Shown: positions 4,560 through 11,121 of the stretch, piece after piece
Layout: every line of letters begins with the position of its first letter
Numbering within the stretch: position 1 is the first letter of the stretch
Source of the DNA: Lachnospiraceae bacterium UBA4348
GTDB lineage: Bacteria > Bacillota > Clostridia > Lachnospirales > Lachnospiraceae
NCBI GenBank assembly: GCA_002394165.1
Contig: DGTA01000088.1
Location: 1 to 12,475, forward strand
Length of the DNA: 12,475 bases
Direction: 5' to 3'
The notes under the pieces: model-generated
Told to the model about the DNA's origin: nothing
The model's input: only the letters and a program-made list of their open reading frames with translations
Databases searched by the model: none
Made by a program: the position numbers and the translations under genes

Positions 4560-5831
4560 ATGATGAAATTCGGAAAACTTTTTGCAGCAGCTGCTTCTGC
4601 AGCAATGATCGCGGCGATCGCAGCGGTTCCCGCTGCAGCTGATGATGCTTCTGTGTACTATCTGAACTTCAAACCCGAAGCAGATGAAGCCTGGCAGGAG
4701 CTGGCTAAAGCTTACACGGAAGAGACAGGTGTTCCGGTAACCGTCGTAACGGCAGCTTCCGGCAACTATGAGACCACCCTTACCAGTGAGATCGACAAGA
4801 GCGATGCTCCCACCCTGTTCCAGGTGAACGGCCCCATCGGCCTGGCCAACTGGAAAGATTACTGCCTGGATCTGACAGGCTCCGAGATTGTCAGCAACCT
4901 GACCAGCGATGCATTTGAACTCAAAGATGAAGATGCGATCTACGGCATTGCTTACGTTATCGAGTCCTATGGTATCATCACCAACAAGACGCTTCTTGAG
5001 AAGGCCGGCTACACACTGGATGACATCAAGAGCTTCGATGATCTGAAGGCTGTTGCGGATGACATCCAGGCCCGCAAGGACGAGCTGGGCGTCAAAGGCG
5101 CTTTCGCTTCCACCGGTATGGACGGATCCTCCGACTGGAGATTTAAGACCCATCTGGCCAACCTGCCGATCTACTACGAGTATCAGGCAGACGGCATCGA
5201 CAACACAGATGCCATCAAGGGCGACTTCCTTGACAACTACAAAGCAGTGTTTGATCTGTACATCACCGACTCCACCTGCGATCCGGCTGAGCTTTCCGCT
5301 AAGACCGGCGACGATGCGAGAGCAGAGTTCTTAAACGGCGAAGCAGTATTCTATCAGAACGGTTCCTGGGAGTACAGCTCACTGGCTGAGAACTTCAGCG
5401 ATGATGAGATCGCTATGATCCCGATCTACTTTGGTGTTGATGATGAGAACCAGGGCCTCTGCACAGGTACTGAGAACTACTGGTGCGTGAACGCCGATGC
5501 TTCCGAGGAAGATATCCAGGCTACCCTTGATTTCATGAACTGGTGCGTGACGAGCGAGACCGGTACAGACTGCATGGCCAACACCATGGGCTTCACCATC
5601 CCGTTCAAGACCGCTGTTGAGTCCCCCAACGTATTCGTTAAGCAGGATGCTGAGTACACCGCTAACGGCAAGACTCCGGTTTCATGGAACTTCACCACAA
5701 TGCCCTCTGAAGAGTGGAAGAACGGCGTAGGTTCTGCACTGACCGCTTATGCAGCAGGCACAGGCGACTGGGACGGCGTTGTCAGCGCATTCGTTGACGG
5801 CTGGGCTTCTGAGGCTGCTCTAGCAGGCTGA
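4560..5831 (+). CDS. Carbohydrate ABC transporter substrate-binding protein (family 1), secreted, no lipobox
   Basis: This protein captures an oligosaccharide outside the cell and delivers it to the two permeases encoded next. It has 423 residues, normal for CUT1 binding proteins. A signal peptide spans about 1-27: basic start MMKFGK, an alanine-rich core, and a type I cleavage-like VPAAA before DD at 28-29. There is no cysteine near the cleavage site, so no lipid anchor, which is unusual for a Gram-positive binding protein. Family-type features are DVxVVTAASG-like VTVVTAASGNYETTL, PTLFQVNGPIGLANW, the AEFLNGEAVFYQNGSWEYS block and a late WNF/DWDGVV region. The mature protein is strongly acidic. 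GAAGGGAG (4542-4549) precedes ATG 4560; ATG 4563 is equally possible. It is first in the operon, behind two operator-like sites. The ligand is unknown; malQ next door suggests an alpha-glucan. Confidence 0.92.
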   Translation: MMKFGKLFAAAASAAMIAAIAAVPAAADDASVYYLNFKPEADEAWQELAKAYTEETGVPVTVVTAASGNYETTLTSEIDKSDAPTLFQVNGPIGLANWKDYCLDLTGSEIVSNLTSDAFELKDEDAIYGIAYVIESYGIITNKTLLEKAGYTLDDIKSFDDLKAVADDIQARKDELGVKGAFASTGMDGSSDWRFKTHLANLPIYYEYQADGIDNTDAIKGDFLDNYKAVFDLYITDSTCDPAELSAKTGDDARAEFLNGEAVFYQNGSWEYSSLAENFSDDEIAMIPIYFGVDDENQGLCTGTENYWCVNADASEEDIQATLDFMNWCVTSETGTDCMANTMGFTIPFKTAVESPNVFVKQDAEYTANGKTPVSWNFTTMPSEEWKNGVGSALTAYAAGTGDWDGVVSAFVDGWASEAALAG

Positions 5832-5843
5832 TCTTTAAAGATC
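5830..5843. repeat. 14-bp palindrome at the end of the binding-protein gene
   Basis: GATCTTTAAAGATC is a perfect palindrome overlapping the TGA stop (5829-5831). As RNA it gives only a 5-bp stem with a TTAA loop. A purine-rich, AT-rich stretch follows. It is too weak to be a terminator alone, but it is part of the structured spacer before the permease genes. Confidence 0.35.
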
Positions 5844-5886
5844 CCGAAACAAGAATAAAGAAAATATAGTTTAAAAGCAGGACGGT

Positions 5887-5929
5887 GGCTGCCGCATCAG
5901 ACGCGTGAAAATGCGATCATGCGGCAGCC
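5887..5929 (+). other. Intercistronic hairpin with GAAA tetraloop between binding protein and permeases
   Basis: GGCTGCCGCAT (5887-5897) pairs perfectly with 5919-5929. Inside, CGCGT (5902-5906) pairs with ATGCG (5911-5915), one G-U included, around a GAAA tetraloop (5907-5910). A small internal loop separates the two stems. No T-run follows, so this is more likely an mRNA stabiliser or attenuating structure than a full terminator. It sits 12 bases before the permease Shine-Dalgarno. It would explain higher expression of the binding protein than of the permeases. Confidence 0.65.
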
Positions 5930-5952
5930 CGTTCCTCATCCGGGAGATTAAT

Positions 5953-6807
5953 ATGGTAGGAAAAGCAATCAGAAAATACTGGCCGGTGTTTGTGCTCCCC
6001 ACCTTTGCCGCTTTCCTGATCGGTTTTGTGTGGCCGTTCATCTGGGGCATCTACCTTTCCATGTGCCAGTTCACATCAGTCAAGAAGGCGACGTTCGTCG
6101 GATTTGACAACTATGTCAAGATCCTCGCGGACCCGACCTTCTCCCATTCATTCTTCCTGACCGTTGCCTTTGCCGTTATTTCCAGTATCCTGATCAATGT
6201 GCTGGCCTTTACGGTGGCGACGATGCTGACCACGAACATGAAGGGCCGCAATGTCTTCAGGACCATCTTTTTCATGCCGAACCTGATCGGCGGCATCGTC
6301 CTGGGCTACATCTGGCAGACCATTCTCAACGGCCTGCTGTCCATGTGGGGACAGCCTCTTCTGGCGCTCTCCGCGAAAAACGGCTTTATCGGCATGCTGA
6401 TCCTGCTGTGCTGGCAGCAGATCGGATATATGATGATCATCTACATCGCGGGACTGAACAATGTTTCGCCGGATCTGACGGAAGCGGCCGCCATTGACGG
6501 AGCGACCTCCTGGCAGACACTCTTTAAGGTGAAGATCCCCATGATCATGCCGTCCATCACCATCTGTACCTTCCTTACCCTGACGAACGGCTTTAAGATG
6601 TTCGACCAGAACCTGTCCCTGACCGGCGGCGAACCGGCCAAGGCGACCCAGCTGCTCGCCCTGAACATCTATGAGACCTTCTACAGCCGCAGCGGCAAAC
6701 AGTGGAAGGGCATCGGCCAGGCGAAGGCTGTGGTATTCTTCCTGATCGTCGTGCTGATCTCACTTATTCAGCTTAGAACAACATCGAAGAGGGAGGTGCA
6801 GGCATAA
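5953..6807 (+). CDS. Carbohydrate ABC transporter permease, MalF/MsmF/UgpA type
   Basis: This is one of two membrane subunits of the CUT1-type sugar importer. From ATG 5953 it has 284 residues. Hydrophobic segments include an N-terminal one (VFVLPTFAAFLIGFVWPFIW), then stretches around 70-95, 105-130, 150-175 and 255-275, giving about six membrane spans. The cytoplasmic EAA loop that docks the ATPase is EAAAIDG at 177-183, followed by LFKVKIPMI. The frame is open upstream to GTG 5905, but that codon lies in the intercistronic hairpin. GGGAG (5942-5946), 6 bases from ATG 5953, fixes the start. Its stop overlaps the next gene by one base (TAATG), so the two permeases are translationally coupled. 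Confidence 0.94.
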   Translation: MVGKAIRKYWPVFVLPTFAAFLIGFVWPFIWGIYLSMCQFTSVKKATFVGFDNYVKILADPTFSHSFFLTVAFAVISSILINVLAFTVATMLTTNMKGRNVFRTIFFMPNLIGGIVLGYIWQTILNGLLSMWGQPLLALSAKNGFIGMLILLCWQQIGYMMIIYIAGLNNVSPDLTEAAAIDGATSWQTLFKVKIPMIMPSITICTFLTLTNGFKMFDQNLSLTGGEPAKATQLLALNIYETFYSRSGKQWKGIGQAKAVVFFLIVVLISLIQLRTTSKREVQA

Positions 6808-7649
6808 TGACGGAAAAGAAGAGCAGAAGCAGTCTCATCGCGACCGTGGTCTTCACCCTGGTCTGCATCCTGTGGGTGTACCCGGTGGTGGTCATCCTCA
6901 TGAACTCTTTAAAGAGCAACCGGTTCATCACGACCTCGGGGGTGTTTGCGCCGCCCACGGCGGAGAGCTTCGCGGGCATGGCCAACTACATCGAGTCGGT
7001 CACCAGCATGAATTTCCTCAAATGCTTCTGGTACAGCGTGGTGATCTCGGTCACGAGCGTGGTCCTGATCATGATCTGCTGCTCCATGGCGGCGTGGTTC
7101 ATCATCCGCGTGAATGACCTGTTCTCGAAGATCTTCTATTATCTGTGCATCTTCAGCATGGTGGTGCCTTTCCAGATGGTCATGTTCACCCTGGCCAATA
7201 CGGCGGACCGCCTGAAGCTGAATACGCCGTACAATATCTGCATCATCTACCTGGGCTTTGGTGCAGGCCTGGCGGTCTTCATGTTTGCGGGCTTTGTCAA
7301 ATCGATCCCGCTTGAGATCGAGGAAGCGGCCATGATCGACGGGTGTTCCCCGCTGGGAACCTACGTGCGCGTCCTGCTGCCCATCTTAAAGCCGACCATG
7401 ATCTCCACCGCCATCCTGGAAGTGATGTGGGTGTGGAACGATTACCTGCTTCCCACGCTGGTGCTGGATATCAAGAAATACATGACCATTCCCATGGCCA
7501 TCCAGTATTTCCGCGGCAGCTACGGCACAGTGGATATGGGAGCCATGATGGCGAGCATCACCATCGATATCATTCCGATCATCGTCCTTTACCTGGTGTG
7601 CCAGAAGTACATCATTGAGGGTGTTGTGGCCGGCGCGGTGAAAGGCTGA
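6807..7649 (+). CDS. Carbohydrate ABC transporter permease, MalG/MsmG type
   Basis: This is the second membrane subunit of the sugar importer, pairing with the preceding permease. The product has 280 residues. An N-terminal hydrophobic segment (VVFTLVCILWVYPVVVILMN) is followed by further spans near 70-95, 110-130, 145-165 and at the C-terminus (IDIIPIIVLYLVCQKYIIEG), about six in all. The ATPase-docking loop reads EEAAMIDGCSPLGTYVRVLL with EAA at 173-175 and G at 179. The end, IIEGVVAGAVKG, is the typical MalG-type C-terminus. GGGAGG at 6791-6796 precedes ATG 6807, which overlaps the previous stop. No nucleotide-binding subunit follows, so an ATPase from elsewhere must energise the pair. Confidence 0.95.
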   Translation: MTEKKSRSSLIATVVFTLVCILWVYPVVVILMNSLKSNRFITTSGVFAPPTAESFAGMANYIESVTSMNFLKCFWYSVVISVTSVVLIMICCSMAAWFIIRVNDLFSKIFYYLCIFSMVVPFQMVMFTLANTADRLKLNTPYNICIIYLGFGAGLAVFMFAGFVKSIPLEIEEAAMIDGCSPLGTYVRVLLPILKPTMISTAILEVMWVWNDYLLPTLVLDIKKYMTIPMAIQYFRGSYGTVDMGAMMASITIDIIPIIVLYLVCQKYIIEGVVAGAVKG

Positions 7650-7678
7650 TCACGGGGATCTGTAAAAGGAGCATAAAA

Positions 7679-9163
7679 ATGAGAGCAAGCGGAATACTGA
7701 TGCCGGTGTCATCCCTTCCTTCCCCTCACGGGATCGGATGCTTTTCAAAAGAAGCCTATGAATTTGCGGACCAGCTGGCCGCGGCCGGACAGCGCTACTG
7801 GCAGATCCTGCCGCTGGGGCCGACCGGTTACGGGGATTCGCCGTATCAGTCTTTTTCCGCCTTTGCCGGAAATCCCTATTTCATCGATCCCGATGAGCTG
7901 ATCCGCATGGAGCTTCTCACGAAAGAGGAGGTGATGCGGGCCGATCCTTCATCGGAAGGCACCGTCGAATACGGGTGGCTCTATAAGCACCGCTATGAGC
8001 TGCTCCGCAAGGCCTTTGACCGTTTCGATCCTTTAAATGCCGGTGATTACGGACGCTTTGTGCGCAGCAACCGCGGCTGGCTGGAGGATTACGCCCTGTT
8101 CATGACGCTCAAGAACGCGAACGGGGGAAGCCCCTGGTATACCTGGAGCGAGAGGGACCGTTCCCGGGATGAGAAGATCCTTGAGAGCAACCGGGACAAA
8201 TACCGCGTGGAGATCGCTTTCCAGATCTTTTTGCAGTACATGTTCTCGCTGCAGTGGGAGAAGCTGAAGGCCTACGTGAACGGGCTGGGGATCAAAATTA
8301 TCGGGGATATCCCCATCTATGTGGCGTTCGACGGCGCGGAGTGCTGGAGTGAGCCCGGACTGTTCTGCTTCGGGGAGGACGGGATGCCCTCCGCGGTGGC
8401 GGGATGCCCGCCGGATGCCTTTGCACCGGGCGGACAGGTCTGGGGCAATCCGCTCTATGACTGGGACAAGCACCGGGCGGAGGATTTTGCCTGGTGGAAG
8501 CGCAGGATCGGACGCTGCCTGGAGATGTACGATGTCATCCGCGTGGATCATTTCCGTGGCTTTGACGAGTTCTTCTCAGTCCCCTATCAGGATGAGACCG
8601 CGGCGAACGGGCATTGGGAGAAGGGCCCCGGCATGGACCTTTTCAATGCGCTCGCAGACGAGTTCGGGCAGGTACCCATCATCGCCGAGGACCTGGGCTA
8701 TGTGACCGATTCGGTAAAGAAGCTGGTGGCGGACAGCGGCTATCCGGGAATGAAGCTGATCGAGTTTGCTTTCGATTCCCGGGAGCCGGGCGACTACATG
8801 CCCTACGGATATACGAAGGATACGGTCGTCTACACCGGGACCCACGACAATGAACCGCTTCGGTCCTGGTATGACCAGCTTACGGAGGAGGACAGATCTT
8901 TCCTGGATGAGTATCTCGACCTGGGGGGAAAGAGCATTGAGCAGAAGGTGTGGGCGCTGATCCGACTCGCTGTCCAGAGCGTGTCCGACACGTGTGTCAT
9001 CCCGATGCAGGATTACCTTTGTCTTGGCAGTGAGGGGAGGATGAACACCCCCTCGACCATGGGGAAAAACTGGCAGTGGCGGATGAAAAAAGGCGCTTTC
9101 GACGAAGCGCTTGTGCAGAAGATCAGACGAATGTGCGAACTGGCCGGGAGGGTTGTCAACTGA
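7679..9163 (+). CDS. malQ: 4-alpha-glucanotransferase (amylomaltase, GH77)
   Basis: MalQ transfers alpha-1,4-glucan segments between maltooligosaccharides, releasing glucose and making longer chains that glucan phosphorylase can use. It is cytoplasmic. The 494-residue product is full length (family about 500). It begins RASGILMPVSSLPSPHGIG, the classic GH77 start, followed by QILPLGPTGYGDSPYQSFSA. Catalytic residues fit the family: nucleophile D290 in RVDHFRGF, acid/base E337 in IIAEDLG, and transition-state stabiliser D390 in GTHDN. These agree closely with D293, E340 and D395 of the Thermus aquaticus enzyme. The C-terminal STMGKNWQWR block is also typical. AGGAG precedes ATG 7679, which is 29 bp after the permease stop in the same operon. 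It suggests that the imported sugar is a maltodextrin. Confidence 0.96.
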   Translation: MRASGILMPVSSLPSPHGIGCFSKEAYEFADQLAAAGQRYWQILPLGPTGYGDSPYQSFSAFAGNPYFIDPDELIRMELLTKEEVMRADPSSEGTVEYGWLYKHRYELLRKAFDRFDPLNAGDYGRFVRSNRGWLEDYALFMTLKNANGGSPWYTWSERDRSRDEKILESNRDKYRVEIAFQIFLQYMFSLQWEKLKAYVNGLGIKIIGDIPIYVAFDGAECWSEPGLFCFGEDGMPSAVAGCPPDAFAPGGQVWGNPLYDWDKHRAEDFAWWKRRIGRCLEMYDVIRVDHFRGFDEFFSVPYQDETAANGHWEKGPGMDLFNALADEFGQVPIIAEDLGYVTDSVKKLVADSGYPGMKLIEFAFDSREPGDYMPYGYTKDTVVYTGTHDNEPLRSWYDQLTEEDRSFLDEYLDLGGKSIEQKVWALIRLAVQSVSDTCVIPMQDYLCLGSEGRMNTPSTMGKNWQWRMKKGAFDEALVQKIRRMCELAGRVVN

Positions 9164-9173
9164 CCGGCCAGTT
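9138..9173. repeat. 10-bp inverted repeat spanning the malQ stop and lacI-type promoter
   Basis: AACTGGCCGG (9138-9147) and CCGGCCAGTT (9164-9173) are perfectly complementary, 16 bases apart. The malQ TGA and the -35 box of the downstream promoter (9153-9158) lie in the loop. As RNA it would form a stable stem at the end of the malQ message, with no real T-run behind it. As DNA it could be a binding site for autoregulation of the regulator gene. Sequence alone does not decide which. Confidence 0.55.
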
Positions 9174-9181
9174 GTTATAAT
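9153..9181 (+). promoter_or_regulatory. Near-consensus sigma-A promoter for the LacI-family regulator
   Basis: TTGTCA (9153-9158) and a perfect TATAAT (9176-9181) are separated by 17 bases. The -35 box is made of the last malQ codons. Predicted initiation is near 9188, giving a leader of about 23 bases before the regulator ATG. The regulator, and possibly the ecf genes behind it, can therefore be expressed independently of the sugar operon promoter. Confidence 0.75.
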
Positions 9182-9210
9182 ACTTGAAAGTTTCAGAAAG
9201 GGCGGTCTTT

Positions 9211-10236
9211 ATGGAACAGGTGACCATAAAGGATATCGCGAAGATCTGCAATGTGGGTGTGACCACGGTGTCACGGGCGATCAACGATCACCCGGATATC
9301 AATCCCGAGACGAAGCAGCGGATCATGGACGCGATCCGGGAATATCATTATTTTCCAAACAACAGTGCCAGAAATCTTAAGCGTTCGGAGAACCAGACCA
9401 TAGCGGTGCTGGTGAAGGGCATCAGCAATCCTTTCTTCGGCCCGATCATTGAGGTGCTTGAGAGGGAGATCATCCGCAGGCATTTCTCGTTCGTGCTCCA
9501 GCAGGTCGAGGAGGAAGAGGATGAGGTGGAGGCTGCTATCAGCCTTGAAAAGGAAAAGCGCCTGAAGGGGATCATTTTCCTTGGCGGAAGCGTGCACCAT
9601 ACCGCGAACCGGCTCAGGCTGGTGAGGATCCCGAGCGTGATCAGCACGGTGGATACCCAGATCCCTCCCGACATTGAAAACTGCGCTGTGGTGTCGATCG
9701 ACGATGAGGCGGAGAGCTATAAGATGGTCGATCACCTCTGCCGAAGCGGCCATAAGAGGATAGCCATCCTGACGGCCTCCGAGCGGGACAACAGTATCGG
9801 AAAAAAGCGTCTGGAAGGGTACCTGAGGGCTTTGAAGGATCACGGCATCAGCGCGGATGAGGAGCTGATCGTGAGGATGAAGCAGGATCAGCGCTCCTAC
9901 ACCATCCGGCAGGGCTATGAGATCACTTCCCGGTTCCTGGAAAAGAAGAAGGAGTTCACCTGTATTTACGCCGTATCGGATACGCTGGCGATCGGGGCCC
10001 TTCGGGCTGTGATCGACGCGGGCCTTAAGGTTCCGGAGGATGTGTGCATCGCGGGCTTTGACGGACTCGATATCGCGCGGTATTATAATCCTGCCGTTAC
10101 GACCATCTGCCAGCCCGGCGAGGAGATCGCCGCTGAGACGGTCAGGATCCTGTTTGATATGATCGAGGGAAAGGAGACTTCCAGAAGAGTTGTCTTCGAG
10201 GGGACGCTTTTGAAGGGCGGAAGTACTATAGACTAA
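9211..10236 (+). CDS. LacI/GalR-family transcriptional regulator (probable MalR-like sugar repressor)
   Basis: This is probably the repressor of the adjacent sugar-uptake operon. The product has 341 residues. The N-terminal helix-turn-helix is TIKDIAKICNVGVTTVSRAI (5-24) with recognition helix from V17. The hinge helix NNSARNLKR (50-58) carries L56, the usual minor-groove-inserting leucine. The remainder is a periplasmic-binding-protein-like effector domain starting TIAVLVKGISNPFFGPI, with VSDTLAIGAL and CIAGFDGLDIARYYNP near the end. A run of acidic residues (VEEEEDEVE) lies near 100. The start is ATG 9211: AAAGGG (9198-9202) is 8 bases upstream, and the fold begins right after it, so the in-frame TTG at 9184 is rejected. 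Its own promoter lies in the malQ end. Its likely sites are at 4477-4516. The effector is unknown. Confidence 0.95.
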   Translation: MEQVTIKDIAKICNVGVTTVSRAINDHPDINPETKQRIMDAIREYHYFPNNSARNLKRSENQTIAVLVKGISNPFFGPIIEVLEREIIRRHFSFVLQQVEEEEDEVEAAISLEKEKRLKGIIFLGGSVHHTANRLRLVRIPSVISTVDTQIPPDIENCAVVSIDDEAESYKMVDHLCRSGHKRIAILTASERDNSIGKKRLEGYLRALKDHGISADEELIVRMKQDQRSYTIRQGYEITSRFLEKKKEFTCIYAVSDTLAIGALRAVIDAGLKVPEDVCIAGFDGLDIARYYNPAVTTICQPGEEIAAETVRILFDMIEGKETSRRVVFEGTLLKGGSTID

Positions 10237-10239
10237 CGA

Positions 10240-11121
10240 ATGATCAAAGCACGAAATCTGTCATATGACTATATACGGCAGGACGAGGAGGGGAATACCG
10301 AATCGGTCTACCGTGCCGTCAACGATGTGTCGCTGGACGTTGAGACCGGCGACTTTGTTGCGATTCTCGGACACAACGGATCCGGGAAATCTACCTTTGC
10401 CAAACAGATCAATGCGCTCCTTCTGCCAACAGAAGGAACGCTTTTTATTGACGGAAAAAATACGAAGGATGTGGAAAAGCTCTGGGAGATCCGCCAGAGC
10501 GCCGGAATGGTCTTCCAGAACCCGGACAACCAGATCATCGGGACGGTGGTGGACGAGGACGTCGCCTTCGGCCCCGAGAATATGGGCGTGCCCAGGGAGG
10601 AGATATTAAGACGCGTTGAGAAGAGCCTTAAGAGCGTCGGCATGTGGGAATACCGTTCCCACTCGCCAAACCGCTTATCGGGCGGACAGAAGCAGCGCGT
10701 CGCGATCGCCGGCGTTGTGGCGATGCAGCCCAAATGCATCATCCTTGACGAGCCCACCGCCATGCTCGATCCCAACGGGCGGAGGGAGGTTATCGAGGCC
10801 GTCCTGGAACTGAACGCCTCGAAGCATGTGACGATCATCCTGATCACCCACTATATGGAGGAGGTCATCCGGGCCGATAAGGTCTTCGTGATGGACCAGG
10901 GGAAGATCGCCATGCAGGGGACGCCTCGTGAGATCTTCACCCAGGTGGAGAAGCTGCGCGAGCTGCGGCTGGATGTGCCCCAGGTCACTTTGCTGGCCCA
11001 TGAACTGAAGGAGGCGGGCATTCCCCTTCCGAACGGCATTCTCACCGTGGAAGAGCTTCGCTGGCACCTGAACCGGCTCCGCAAAAGACGGATGTTCCAG
11101 GCACGCGGGGAGGTGGAGTGA
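10240..11121 (+). CDS. ecfA1: ECF transporter ATPase A1 (CbiO-type)
   Basis: EcfA1 is one of the two ATPases that, with EcfT, energise interchangeable S-components for vitamin or metal uptake. The product has 293 residues. Walker A is GHNGSGKST (44-52), Q-loop Q93 in VFQNPDNQI, signature LSGGQKQR (146-153), Walker B IILDEP with catalytic E171, and switch H204 in ITHYMEE. The C-terminal tail after about 225 is typical of EcfA proteins. The start at ATG 10240 lies only 3 bases after the regulator's stop and has no clear ribosome binding site; GAAGGGCGG lies about 20 bases upstream. Translation is therefore probably coupled to the regulator gene. In most Firmicutes this gene follows rplQ; here accessory genes intervene. 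It overlaps ecfA2 by one base. Confidence 0.95.
   Translation: MIKARNLSYDYIRQDEEGNTESVYRAVNDVSLDVETGDFVAILGHNGSGKSTFAKQINALLLPTEGTLFIDGKNTKDVEKLWEIRQSAGMVFQNPDNQIIGTVVDEDVAFGPENMGVPREEILRRVEKSLKSVGMWEYRSHSPNRLSGGQKQRVAIAGVVAMQPKCIILDEPTAMLDPNGRREVIEAVLELNASKHVTIILITHYMEEVIRADKVFVMDQGKIAMQGTPREIFTQVEKLRELRLDVPQVTLLAHELKEAGIPLPNGILTVEELRWHLNRLRKRRMFQARGEVE

Noticed and set aside
4470..5153. 227-codon open frame on the minus strand within the binding-protein gene
   Set aside because: It is antisense to a convincing family 1 binding protein with signal peptide and would run through the operator region; it has no recognisable domain.
5905..5952. Upstream GTG that would add 16 residues to the first permease
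   Set aside because: It lies in the loop of a stable hairpin with no ribosome binding site, while ATG 5953 has GGGAG at 6 bases and starts a typical permease N-terminus.
8033..8551. Minus-strand 172-codon open frame inside malQ
   Set aside because: It covers the catalytic part of malQ in antisense and has no ribosome binding site or family features; long antisense frames are common in GC-rich genes.
9138..9173. Inverted repeat after malQ as an intrinsic terminator
   Set aside because: Only GTTGTTATAA follows, not a T-run, and the same bases make a near-consensus promoter; kept as a repeat of undecided role.
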